In this document: positions 34,580 through 42,850 of the stretch, piece by piece
How the letters are laid out: every line of letters starts with the position of its first letter
Position numbering within the stretch: position 1 is the stretch's first letter
Source: CAILZL01 sp049840395
GTDB taxonomy: Bacteria > Pseudomonadota > Gammaproteobacteria > Steroidobacterales > Steroidobacteraceae
Direction of reading: 5' to 3'
NCBI GenBank assembly: GCA_049840395.1
Contig: JASGLD010000005.1
Span: forward strand, 744,001-808,000
Length of the DNA stretch: 64,000 nt
Made by a program: the position numbers and the translations under genes
The notes under the pieces: model-generated
Seen by the model: the letters and a program-made list of their open reading frames with translations, nothing else
Told to the model about the DNA's origin: nothing
Databases searched by the model: none

Positions 34580-34613
34580 TTAGTTGCTGGCTATAACAAT
34601 CTGCCTACGTCAT

Positions 34614-34700
34614 GCCCCCACCCTAACCCTCGGCAACCGCTCCCTGCGTTGCTCTACCTCCTGCATCCATGCAGTCGTCCCCCGTGGAACGGGGGAGGGG
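34614..34700. repeat. Repeat R1, copy D, with 48-nt insertion
   Basis: Read on the minus strand it is CGTTCCACGGGGGA, then a 48-nt segment (starts CGACTGCATGGATGCAGG, ends GCGGTTGCCGA), then GGGTTAGGGTGGGGGC. The plain element in copy B joins the two flanks directly, so the 48 nt look inserted. Copy A shares the same segment. Confidence 0.8.
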
Positions 34701-34775
34701 ATCGGAATTGTGTGCTTACTTTTGACGCTAACTTGCAGTGTGGTCTTTTAACCTTAATTTGCAGTGCAGTGATCT

Positions 34776-34820
34776 ATTCCCTCCCTGCGCGTCTCGCGCG
34801 GGGGAGGGTTAGGGTGGGGC
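34776..34820. repeat. Repeat R1, copy E
   Basis: CCCTCCCTGCGCGTCTCGCG then CGGGGGAGGGTTAGGGTGGG. Inverted relative to copy D, with about 75 bp of AT-richer sequence between that itself has two TTGCAGTG motifs. D and E together form an inverted pair like copy B. Confidence 0.75.
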
Positions 34821-34857
34821 AAAAAACTTGGCTAACAGCCTCACCAGGTAATTAACA

Positions 34858-35622
34858 TTGTCACAGGAATTTCTGCTGGTTCTATGCGCAGCCTTCGGCG
34901 CCGGTTGCATCGACGCCATTGTCGGTGGCGGTGGGCTCATTCAAGCGCCGGCCCTGTTTAGCGTATACGCGAATACGCCACCCGCCTTCCTGCTGGGCAC
35001 CAATAAATTTGCCGCCATCTTCGGCACTGCCAACGCCGCATGGCGCTACTCACGCAAGATAAACATTGCCTGGCGCGCGGTGCTGCCTCTGGCGTTATGG
35101 GTGTTGGTTACCGCTGCCTCCGGTGCAGTGGTTGCAACGCGGGTGCCGCCCAAAGTATTTCGACCCTTGGTGCCGATATTGTTATCGGCCGTGCTGCTCT
35201 ACATCCTGCGGAATAAGACACTGGGCGATGAGCATCGGCCGCGCGCGTTCGCGCGTGAGCATCATGTCTGGGCCGCATTGTTGATCGGCGCCATCGGTTT
35301 CTACGATGGCTTTTTCGGTCCGGGTACCGGCAGCTTCCTGATGTTCGTATTCATACGTCTGTATGGTTACGACTTTCTCAACGCCGCTGCCAATGCGCGA
35401 GTATTGAATGTAGCCACCAATCTCGCTGCGCTGACTTACTTTGGCGTCAATGGTTATGTGCTGTGGCAGGTGGCTGTCGGCATGGCCGTGGCGAATGTGG
35501 CCGGCTCGATGCTGGGTACGCGTCTTGCGTTACGTGGCGGCAACGTATTGGTGCGCAAGATTTTTATCGTAGTGGTGTCGGCGTTGATTCTAAGAACGCT
35601 ATGGGTTGCTATCAGTGGTTGA
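34858..35622 (+). CDS. TSUP family (TauE/SafE-type) permease
   Basis: 254 aa from a TTG start with AGGTAA upstream. It has about 7-8 TM segments. The two-fold repeat with GAGCIDAIVGGGGLIQAPAL and GAIGFYDGFFGPGTGSFL is the TSUP signature, and LGTNKFAAIFG is also typical. Members of the family export or import sulfite, sulfoacetate or other organosulfur anions; the substrate here is unknown. No sulfur genes are close. Confidence 0.9.
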   Translation: MSQEFLLVLCAAFGAGCIDAIVGGGGLIQAPALFSVYANTPPAFLLGTNKFAAIFGTANAAWRYSRKINIAWRAVLPLALWVLVTAASGAVVATRVPPKVFRPLVPILLSAVLLYILRNKTLGDEHRPRAFAREHHVWAALLIGAIGFYDGFFGPGTGSFLMFVFIRLYGYDFLNAAANARVLNVATNLAALTYFGVNGYVLWQVAVGMAVANVAGSMLGTRLALRGGNVLVRKIFIVVVSALILRTLWVAISG

Positions 35623-35631
35623 TGGGATGAT

Positions 35632-35721
35632 GTAGGTTGGGCTGAGCGCAGCGAAGCCCAACTTCTTTATATATCGACGAATTTTCGGCATGTTGGGCTT
35701 CGAAGGCTCAGCCCAACCTAC
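35632..35721. repeat. Palindromic repeat R3, copy 1
   Basis: GTAGGTTGGGCTGAGC (35632-35647) and GCTCAGCCCAACCTAC (35706-35721) are perfect 16-bp inverted arms; GAAGCCCAAC and GTTGGGCTTC form an inner pair. It is REP-like and lies between convergent genes. Confidence 0.85.
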
Positions 35722-35740
35722 GCAAGTATCGCGGTCTGAT

Positions 35741-36166
35741 TCACGCAGCCAACAGTCTGACAAAGAGACTGACCCACAGCGCCACTAACGCGACGGCGCT
35801 ACCAAAGTAACAGGCGAAGCGGCGGGTGATGTTGTTGGAAGTGAGATGTACATAGCTGTGCAGGTAACGCAGTGCCACATAAGTCCAGGCACAGGCCACC
35901 AACCAGGTCGTTACCTGTCCGGTGATATAGACCAGAATCACACCTACATAGAACAGCACCGGCATTTCGAACAGATTGACGAAGTGACGCGACACCACGC
36001 GCATGTATTCGGGTTCATCGTTGCCGACATAGGCACGAAAGAATTTGATGCTGATCTGGCGGCTGCGGATGGCGGTGATGCGCAGTCGGCCGAGATGCAG
36101 CATGACGATGATCGTCAATAGGAACATCGCGAACACGGGATACAGGATTGAAGCCGATGTGATCAT
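35741..36166 (-). CDS. MAPEG family membrane protein
   Basis: 141 aa with four TM helices. It shows the MAPEG pattern, for example PEYMRVVSRHFVNLFEMPVLFY, which includes the conserved region equivalent to the glutathione-binding motif of microsomal glutathione transferases, and LRYLHSYVHLTSNN. Bacterial members of this group are mostly uncharacterised. It is a single minus-strand gene framed by two R3 hairpins (35632-35721 and 36254-36339). Confidence 0.87.
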   Translation of the reverse strand: MITSASILYPVFAMFLLTIIVMLHLGRLRITAIRSRQISIKFFRAYVGNDEPEYMRVVSRHFVNLFEMPVLFYVGVILVYITGQVTTWLVACAWTYVALRYLHSYVHLTSNNITRRFACYFGSAVALVALWVSLFVRLLAA

Positions 36167-36253
36167 GATTGCCTCGCTGTGTGGCTCGACAACGCTAGCG
36201 TAAAACGCTCGTATCTAAAAGCGTGGTTTGAGTATTGCTAATCGCACGCGTCT

Positions 36254-36339
36254 CTGTAGGTCGGGTTAGCTGTCTTCAGCGTTTACCCGACTCTTCAGAA
36301 TGTCGGGTAAACGCTGAAGACAGCTAACCCGATCTACAG
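36254..36339. repeat. Palindromic repeat R3, copy 2 (38-bp stem)
   Basis: Two 38-nt arms (36254-36291 and 36302-36339) are reverse complements except for one position that can form a G-T pair; the loop is 10 nt. They begin CTGTAGGTCGGGTTAGC. It sits between the MAPEG gene's 5' end and the 3' end of recQ. Confidence 0.9.
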
Positions 36340-36366
36340 GTATGCGCGGTGCTCCGGTTGCCTCAA

Positions 36367-38184
36367 CTAGCCACCCGCTAAAACGGCCAGCAATGCTTCC
36401 CCATAACGTTCCAGCTTGCGTTTGCCGATGCCGGAGATTTCCGCCAGTTCTTCCATTGTCGAAGGCTGGCGTGCGGCAATTTCCGCAAGTGTCGCATCGT
36501 GAAAAATCACATAGGCGGGCACGCCCTGTGTATTTGCCTCGGTAAGACGCCAGTCGCGTAACAAGGTCATGTAACTGGAGTTGGGTGCTGCGACGCTGGC
36601 CTCGAAGCTGCGTGTTGTTTTCTTGCGCGGCAATTTTTCGCGCACGCGCTCGACCACACGCCGCATGGCCACTTTCTGTTCGCCGCGCAGAATGGGGCGG
36701 GCTGCTTCGGTGAGGCGCAGTGCGCCATAGGCATGATGATCGACACGCGCATAGCCCATGGCCACCAATTGGCGGAACACGCTGCGCCACTCGTTATCTT
36801 CCAATTCTTTGCCGATGCCGAACACGGTGAGATGGTGATGATCCCACTTCATCACGCGTTCGCTGTCCTTGCCGCGCAGCACTTCAATCAAGTGCACGGC
36901 GCCAAAGCGTTGCTCGGTGCGATAGATGGTGGATAGCGCCTTCTGCGCAGCAGTGGTGGCATCCCAGGTTTGCGGCGGCGTCAGGCAGGTATCGCAATTG
37001 CCACAGGATTCGCTGTGTTCGCCGAAGTAAGCCAGCAGGCGCACCCGCCGACATTGCGCGGTCTCGCATAGGCCCAGTAACGCATCGAGTTTGGCGGTGG
37101 AGATGCGTTTGAATTCTTCGCTGGCCTCCGATTCGTCGATCATGCGGCGCTGCTGCACCACATCGCCCAGGCCATAGGCCATCCAGGCATTGGCCGGCAG
37201 GCCATCGCGACCCGCACGTCCGGTTTCCTGGTAGTAGCCTTCCATACTCTTGGGCAGATCAAGATGCGCGACGAAACGCACATCGGGTTTGTCGATGCCC
37301 ATGCCGAAGGCAATGGTGGCGACCACGACAATGCCGTCTTCGCGTTGGAAGCGCGCCTGATGTTCGTTACGGGTCTGCACATCGAGGCCCGCGTGATAGG
37401 GCAGGGCATTGATGCCGCGTTGTTGCAGCCATTCGGCGGTGTCGTCCACACGTTTGCGCGACAGACAGTACACCACACCTGCATCGCCTTCGTGATAGGC
37501 GCGAATGAAGTGCAGCAATTGATTACGCGCTTCATCCTTATCGACAATGGTGTAACGAATGTTGGGGCGATCGAAGCTGGAGACGAATATCCGGGCTTCA
37601 TCCAGCGCCAGGCGCGTAACGATCTCGGCGCGGGTTTGCGGATCGGCGGTGGCGGTGAGCGCGATGCGTGGCACTTCCGGAAAACGTTCGTGCAGCACCG
37701 ATAGCTGCAGGTACTCCGGACGGAAATCGTGACCCCATTGCGATACGCAGTGAGCCTCATCGATGGCGAATAACGCCAGATTGCCGCGCGTCAATAAATC
37801 CAGGCAGCGCGCGGTGGCCAGACGCTCGGGCGCGATGTACAGCAGATCCAATTCGCCGCGTGCAAAGGCGCGTTCGATGGCATAGGCCTGTTGCGAGTCG
37901 AGAGAAGAATTCAAGAAGGCGGCTTTCACGCCCAGCTGTGTCAGTGCTGCAACTTGATCCTGCATCAGCGCGATCAGCGGTGACACCACTACTGCGGTGC
38001 CTGGACGTAGTAAAGCAGGCACTTGGTAGCACAGCGATTTACCGCCGCCGGTGGGCATCAATACCAGCGCATCGCCGCCGCCACTGACGTGCTCGATGAT
38101 CTCGCGCTGACTGCCGCGAAAGCCCGGATGGCCGAAGGTATTGCGCAGCAGTTCAAGCGCCGGATCGGCGGGGGAGGGGTTCAT
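36367..38184 (-). CDS. recQ: ATP-dependent DNA helicase RecQ
   Basis: 605 aa. Helicase motifs: Walker A MPTGGGKSLCYQ, DEAH box DEAHCVSQWGHDFRPEY, motif III TATAD, motif V TIAFGMGIDKPDVR, motif VI QETGRAGRDG. A RecQ zinc site is formed by CETAQCRR and CGNCDTC, followed by a winged helix and a C-terminal HRDC domain (VPAYVIFHDATLAEIA). It unwinds DNA 3'-5' in RecF-pathway recombination and repair. Length matches E. coli RecQ (609 aa). The stop lies close to the long R3 hairpin. Confidence 0.97.
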   Translation of the reverse strand: MNPSPADPALELLRNTFGHPGFRGSQREIIEHVSGGGDALVLMPTGGGKSLCYQVPALLRPGTAVVVSPLIALMQDQVAALTQLGVKAAFLNSSLDSQQAYAIERAFARGELDLLYIAPERLATARCLDLLTRGNLALFAIDEAHCVSQWGHDFRPEYLQLSVLHERFPEVPRIALTATADPQTRAEIVTRLALDEARIFVSSFDRPNIRYTIVDKDEARNQLLHFIRAYHEGDAGVVYCLSRKRVDDTAEWLQQRGINALPYHAGLDVQTRNEHQARFQREDGIVVVATIAFGMGIDKPDVRFVAHLDLPKSMEGYYQETGRAGRDGLPANAWMAYGLGDVVQQRRMIDESEASEEFKRISTAKLDALLGLCETAQCRRVRLLAYFGEHSESCGNCDTCLTPPQTWDATTAAQKALSTIYRTEQRFGAVHLIEVLRGKDSERVMKWDHHHLTVFGIGKELEDNEWRSVFRQLVAMGYARVDHHAYGALRLTEAARPILRGEQKVAMRRVVERVREKLPRKKTTRSFEASVAAPNSSYMTLLRDWRLTEANTQGVPAYVIFHDATLAEIAARQPSTMEELAEISGIGKRKLERYGEALLAVLAGG

Positions 38185-38390
38185 CGATTCGCAGGCAGGT
38201 GGAGGAAGTGGTCGCGCAGCTTACGCGAATTGACTGCGCTTGTGCGGTAGTTGGTCGGGCGACTTGAGCCGGCTGCTGCGACTGGTTTCAGTCGCTGTCT
38301 CAGGCGGGAAATTAAAACGATCTGCAATGACCATCCTGGTCTTCTCCCATCCGTTGGCTGTCAGCACTACAAGACCAAATTGTAAGAATC

Positions 38391-38978
38391 CTACTGACAG
38401 ATATTGCCCATCTGCTTCATCTGTTGCTCGCATTGGGCACGATATTGTTCCGGCGCATTGGCGCACATCGCAGTCATCTTGCTGGCGTCGACGGTGCTCA
38501 ATTGTTTGCAGGCGGCGCTGTTCTTATCCAGTTGAATCACCGAGTCACTCTTGCAGGCCCCTTCGTAGCTGTAGCGCGCCTTGATGGCCTGGGTCTTGCC
38601 ATCGCTGTCGGTCAGCGCCGATTCCAGCACATAGCTCTTGTCGATTTCGCGGTTGATTTTTATATGGCTGTGCATGCCATCGTTACAGGTGATGTCGACT
38701 TCCGCCGCATCCTTGGTGTTGCGCAACACCTTGGGTTTGCAGCTCTGTTCGTCCAGCGTGTTGTTCTTGGCCATCTGCTTGGCGACATCGGCGCAGATGC
38801 TCATCTTGCCCAGCGCGGCGGCGCCCTGCGTCAACGCGGCATCGCTGCTGCTCAGCAATTCGGTTCGCCATAGGCCTTGAGTCAATCCGCCGGATTTGAA
38901 AATGGCCAGATCTTCCAGGCCTGCAGCCAGTGCGCTGTGGGCCAACAAAGTGGCGATGGTGATGATGCTGAATTTCAT
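38391..38978 (-). CDS. DUF3617 secreted protein
   Basis: 195 aa from the ATG at 38978 (MKFSIITIATLLAHSALAAG signal peptide); 38990 is a possible earlier start and neither has a good RBS. The mature part has GLWRTE near its start and paired Cys (ICADVAKQM, QSCKPK, ITCNDGM, GACKS), as in DUF3617 proteins, which are periplasmic with disulfides and of unknown function. The C-terminal about 50 residues (SKMTAMCANAPEQYRAQC, then a Gln/Met-rich end) appear to be an addition to the basic domain. Confidence 0.8.
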   Translation of the reverse strand: MKFSIITIATLLAHSALAAGLEDLAIFKSGGLTQGLWRTELLSSSDAALTQGAAALGKMSICADVAKQMAKNNTLDEQSCKPKVLRNTKDAAEVDITCNDGMHSHIKINREIDKSYVLESALTDSDGKTQAIKARYSYEGACKSDSVIQLDKNSAACKQLSTVDASKMTAMCANAPEQYRAQCEQQMKQMGNICQ

Positions 38979-39023
38979 ACAACGGTTCATGAGGAGATAT
39001 CCATTGCCAATAATTGGAACTGC

Positions 39024-39356
39024 TTAACCGCCCTTGCGACCTGCGGGTGCATGCGATGAAGCGCTGCTGGCATTGCTGCTCTTGGTGTCGTTTGGGGTGC
39101 CGCTGGTCTCGCCTTTCACGGCTTTGGCGAATTCCTTGGCGCCATCGCGTGTGGCATGACCTACTTCGCGCGCGGTCTCTGCGACTTTCTTGCCGACCTC
39201 TTTACCGCCTTCACCGATTTTGCGTACCACTTCGCCGGTCTCGCGACCGACTTGCTTGGCGTCTTCTTTCACTGACTGCTTCACCGATTCTTCAGCCAGC
39301 ACTGAATGGCTGAAAGCGAGCAGCAGCGAAGCAATGATGATTGTTGGTTTATTCAT
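39024..39356 (-). CDS. Secreted amphipathic-helix (LEA-like) protein
   Basis: 110 aa from the ATG at 39356 with GGGAG upstream. After a signal peptide (IIIASLLLAFSHSVLAE) the chain has repeated Lys/Glu/Val/Gly segments such as VKEDAKQVGRETGEV, GKEVGKKVAETAREVG and GAKEFAKAVKG. These have an 11-residue-like periodicity reminiscent of LEA/apolipoprotein helices. The last 25 residues are Ser/Asn/Thr-rich and disordered-looking. It is probably a stress-related periplasmic protein; the function is inferred from composition only. Confidence 0.72.
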   Translation of the reverse strand: MNKPTIIIASLLLAFSHSVLAEESVKQSVKEDAKQVGRETGEVVRKIGEGGKEVGKKVAETAREVGHATRDGAKEFAKAVKGETSGTPNDTKSSNASSASSHAPAGRKGG

Positions 39357-39411
39357 GATGTCTCCCAAGCGCGTCATGCAATGTCGACGCGACTGTCTGT
39401 TTGAGGCGGTT

Positions 39412-40308
39412 CTACACCAACAGGTTCCATAGCGGTACAGTAATAAATGATAGCAAGATGCCCAGTCCCACCATCATATTGGCCAGCGGCGGATCGAGCC
39501 GATTCTGTTCCGCGAGAATCGCGGCAGAAATCATCGGCGCCATGGCGGCCTCCAACAGCGCGACCGTCAGCACCGATTGATTGATGTGCAGTAACAGACC
39601 GCAGGCCAGCACCAGTGCAGGTGCGATGCCCAGCTTCCAGGTCAGTCCCAGCAGCAGAGCGCCCACCTGATTCTTGATGGCATTGAGATGTAGCTGCAAG
39701 CCAACCGAAAACAAAGCCAGCGGCGCCAGTGTATTGCCCAGGCGCACCAACATGTCATCCACCCATATCGGCCACCCAGGCGTCAGTGCCACCAACAAGG
39801 CTACCAGCAGAGCCAGGAAGGGCGGGAACAGCAGCACCTTACGCGCAATGCTGCGTGCATCTGCTTTGCCGCCGGTGTACACCGCGACCATCACCGTGCC
39901 GCCGATGCTGATGGCCATGAATGAACCTAATTGATCGGCAATGGCCGCATAGGCCAATGCCTGTTTGCCGCGCAGCGCTTCGATAAGCGGGAAGCCGACG
40001 AATGAGGTGTTGCTGAGGCTGGCGGTGAGCGCCATCGCGCCCATGCTGCTGCGCGACCAGTTACGACGTGTGCCCAGCCAGTGAAACAGGCACCAGCCGC
40101 AGAAAAAAACCAGCCACATGGCTGCCGAAAGAAACCACAGGCTGGAATCGAACTGCAACTCCGGAATGATATGCAGCACCATCGCCGGCAGTGCGATGTG
40201 TAATACCCACCAATTGAGATTTCGCGCCAAGTCCTTGGGTGGTCGCGCGGTGTGCGCCACACAAGCTCCCAGGACTAAGCAGACCAGCAACAACAGGAAC
40301 GAGGCCAT
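39412..40308 (-). CDS. AEC family transporter
   Basis: 298 aa from the ATG at 40308 (a GTG at 40317 is a slightly longer alternative). It has about 10 TM helices. The N-terminal WVLHIALPAMVLHII and TASLSNTSFVGFPLIEAL are typical of the auxin efflux carrier (AEC) family, and the C-terminal half (LLEAAMAPMISAAILAE) carries the repeat equivalent. AEC members export auxin in plants, and malonate or other organic anions in bacteria; the substrate is unknown. Confidence 0.88.
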   Translation of the reverse strand: MASFLLLLVCLVLGACVAHTARPPKDLARNLNWWVLHIALPAMVLHIIPELQFDSSLWFLSAAMWLVFFCGWCLFHWLGTRRNWSRSSMGAMALTASLSNTSFVGFPLIEALRGKQALAYAAIADQLGSFMAISIGGTVMVAVYTGGKADARSIARKVLLFPPFLALLVALLVALTPGWPIWVDDMLVRLGNTLAPLALFSVGLQLHLNAIKNQVGALLLGLTWKLGIAPALVLACGLLLHINQSVLTVALLEAAMAPMISAAILAEQNRLDPPLANMMVGLGILLSFITVPLWNLLV

Positions 40309-40370
40309 GCCGCTCACAGTTAGAAGTAAATGGCGGCGATATTACTAGAAGCCGGGGCTTATTGCGGCAG

Positions 40371-40802
40371 TCACAGCTCGGCAATGTTGGTCAATGCGGC
40401 ACTGAGTACTTCGCTGGCTGAACTCAACACCTGTAGTTCTTCGGCGGCGATTTCGCGTGGCAGGTAATCGAAGTGGCAGATGGCGCCGAAGATCGAGCCG
40501 TCGGCGCGTCGCAAGGGCATGCCGCAGTAGGCATTGAATTCCGCGCTGCCGCTTGCATCGGTAGGTTGATCGTTAAAGATCAATGAGCTTTGCTGTGGAT
40601 CCATCGGCACATCAATAAAGGGTTTGGCGGTGGGATCGTTGCGATCGAAGATATAAATATTCTTCAAAGTCTCGGCGTCCTTGATGCATAGCGCGGTGAA
40701 GCGGTGTTCCACGCGCTCGTTCAACCATGCTAACGCACCGCGAATTCCTTCTTCGGTCAGGCATTGCTGCAGCTGTGTGAAATCGCAGATATCTATATTC
40801 AT
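40371..40802 (-). CDS. Single GAF domain protein
   Basis: 143 aa from the ATG at 40802 (GGAAG upstream). The protein is essentially one GAF domain: NERVEHRFTALCIKD, PQQSSLIFNDQPTD, AYCGMPLRRADGSIFGAICHFD and a final helix. CGMPLRxxDGxxFGxxCHFD is the typical GAF core. No output domain is present, so it may act as a ligand or redox sensor for another protein. It is the last gene of the minus-strand group before a 400-bp gap. Confidence 0.82.
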   Translation of the reverse strand: MNIDICDFTQLQQCLTEEGIRGALAWLNERVEHRFTALCIKDAETLKNIYIFDRNDPTAKPFIDVPMDPQQSSLIFNDQPTDASGSAEFNAYCGMPLRRADGSIFGAICHFDYLPREIAAEELQVLSSASEVLSAALTNIAEL

Positions 40803-41203
40803 CGTCGACTTCCTCCATATGAGCTTTCGTGCACGCATTTACATACGCATGCTTGATGGCTGCATGGGGATGCAGCTGCATCCATTCAATGTTCATTTCG
40901 AACGGTTCAATTCAAACGTTGTTGCAGTTATGTATCGACTGGTAATGCATCTCAAGGGTCGCGAAATGCAGACGAGCTGTAGGTAGCTAGTGGCGTGGTG
41001 TTGCCGCCATTCCTACAGGTGGCTGCGGCGATGTGACATTGAGCGTTATTGATGCCATGCCCAATCTGTGTGCACCAGTTAGTGGTACCTCACCCGGACG
41101 GTGCAAAGACCAGGCTTACGCACGTCGACCGGAGTTTGAGCCGAAGTTGTAAGACCAAAGCTTGAATAGGGTGAGTCGCTATTTATTTATTGAGGTGAAA
41201 TTT
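40803..41203. other. Intergenic region upstream of the outer-membrane barrel gene
   Basis: About 400 bp between divergent genes with no supported coding region on either strand. A hairpin-free, moderately AT-rich stretch lies near 41170-41200, probably the leader of the barrel gene. No tRNA or obvious riboswitch was seen. Confidence 0.5.
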
Positions 41204-41800
41204 ATGAAAGCACTTACTCACATTGTTTTACTCGGCGCACTGGCTGCTGTACCGGCGATGAGCAATGCCGCAGAAAAAGCCAATCCCACCGGGCCCTATG
41301 TGGGCGGCAGTGTCGGTCGGTTCAACTTGAATGTGGAACATCTCGATGATGTCGATGATGCAGTTCAGACCATCCGCGACTCCAATGACAATGCCTGGAA
41401 GGTCTTTGCGGGTTATCGTTTTCTGCCTTATCTGGGCATTGAAGCCGCTTACATTGATTTCGGTAACCCTGGTGATCGCTTCGATACCAGCGGCAGCGAT
41501 GGCAACTACGACGTTAAGCTGAGCGGCTTCGCGCCTTCGTTGATTGGTACCGTTCCGCTGGGACCGGTTGAGTTGTTCGCCAAGATCGGTCAGTACTATT
41601 ACGACGTGGATACTCGCATCGATCTGGATAACCCGGGTCCGGATATCCGCACCAGTCACAGCCGCAACGACTTCCTGTGGGGCGGTGGTGTGTCGGTGGT
41701 GGTGCTGAGCCGCCTTGAGCTGCGTGCCGAGTATGAAAAGGTCGAAATTGAAAATGCCAAGGACTCGGATGCGATGTGGCTGGGCGCTGCCTGGCGCTTC
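41204..41800 (+). CDS. Outer-membrane beta-barrel protein
   Basis: 199 aa, ATG at 41204 preceded by GAGGTGA; the stop codon ends at 41803 and an upstream in-frame TTG at 41162 is not supported. A signal peptide (HIVLLGALAAVPAMSNA) precedes a barrel of about eight strands: alternation of polar and hydrophobic residues, GPYVGGSVGRF, FAGYRFLPYLGIEAAYIDFG, GGVSVVVLSRLELRAEYE and the terminal aromatic WRF. This terminal Phe is the usual BamA signal. It resembles OmpA-like/OmpW-like small porin domains of unknown function. Confidence 0.85.
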
Positions 41801-42020
41801 TAAGTAACGGAACGGCTCCGGCGCCCAGCGTAACCGGCACGCAATTTTGATTGAGCGTGACTGGATGGAGTTGGACGCCGGAGTCAGTCTGTTTTGCTCC
41901 CGTCGGTATGTGGCTGCACTCGTGCAAGTACGCTTGCATTGACCCCGTGGATCAGTGCAGATTCGCAGCATTCGCCAAGCGTCACAGGGTGACGCCCCTC
42001 GCTTATGCAAAGGTTGATAG

Positions 42021-42791
42021 ATGACATTGCGTGCCAGCTTTATTACTCAGCAGGACATTGCTCTATTTCTGGACGTTGACGGCACTCTGATCGAAATTGC
42101 CAACTCGCCGGATGCGGTAAAAGTACCGGCATCGTTGCGCAACACATTGGAGTTGGCTGCTGCGCATGAGGCGGGAGCGATGGCGTTGATCAGCGGTCGC
42201 AAGCTGGGTGAGTTGGATCGTCTGTTCGCGCCCAGCGTGTTTCCTGCGGCGGGGCAACATGGTTTCGAACGACGCGACGCCATGGGCAACATCACACGTC
42301 CCACAGTGGATACCAGCGGTCTGCAGATGGCGCGCAATGTGCTTGCCTCATTGGTGAATCGTCATCCTGGGCTGCTGCTGGAAGACAAGGGCAGCGGTCT
42401 GGCCCTTCACTATCGCAATGTGCCGAATTTGCAGGCCTCGTTGCAGGAGCTGATGTCCGAGCTGTTGATTCCTCTCGCGCCCATGTTCGAACTCAAGCCG
42501 GGCAAGTATGTGTTGGAGTTGACGCCTGCCGGTTTTTCGAAACGTACGGCCATACAAGCTTTCATGCAGGAAACGCCTTTTGCGGGACGTACGCCGGTGT
42601 TCGTTGGCGACGATGTCACCGACGAAGACGGTTTCGCTGCGGTGAATGCCTTGGGTGGCTACTCGATTCGTGTCGGTTCTGAAGCGGCGCCGCATTCTGC
42701 AGCGCGCTATCAGTTCAGCAGTGTGTCGGCAGTGATTGCCTGGTTGCGCGAACGGAACATCAGCGGTGCTGCACTGTCTCGTCAGATCTGA
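42021..42791 (+). CDS. otsB: Trehalose-6-phosphate phosphatase
   Basis: 256 aa. HAD-superfamily motif I FLDVDGTLIEI, motif II-like ALISGRKL, and motif IV VGDDVTDEDGF are all typical of OtsB, with QHGFERRDAMGN between. It dephosphorylates trehalose-6-phosphate to trehalose, an osmoprotectant. It is followed in 59 bp by a GH15 enzyme gene; otsA lies further downstream on the opposite strand, converging on it. The start is fixed by GGTTGATAG and the family length. Confidence 0.93.
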   Translation: MTLRASFITQQDIALFLDVDGTLIEIANSPDAVKVPASLRNTLELAAAHEAGAMALISGRKLGELDRLFAPSVFPAAGQHGFERRDAMGNITRPTVDTSGLQMARNVLASLVNRHPGLLLEDKGSGLALHYRNVPNLQASLQELMSELLIPLAPMFELKPGKYVLELTPAGFSKRTAIQAFMQETPFAGRTPVFVGDDVTDEDGFAAVNALGGYSIRVGSEAAPHSAARYQFSSVSAVIAWLRERNISGAALSRQI

Positions 42792-42850
42792 TGTTAGTGC
42801 TGATCTGTGTGATACCTCCGATACGCCGGCTTGAATAGGAATAACCAAGA

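Noticed and set aside
31879..34820. GC-rich repeats considered as a CRISPR array
   Set aside because: Units are palindromic and of variable length and spacing, lie in separate intergenic regions, and there are no cas genes.
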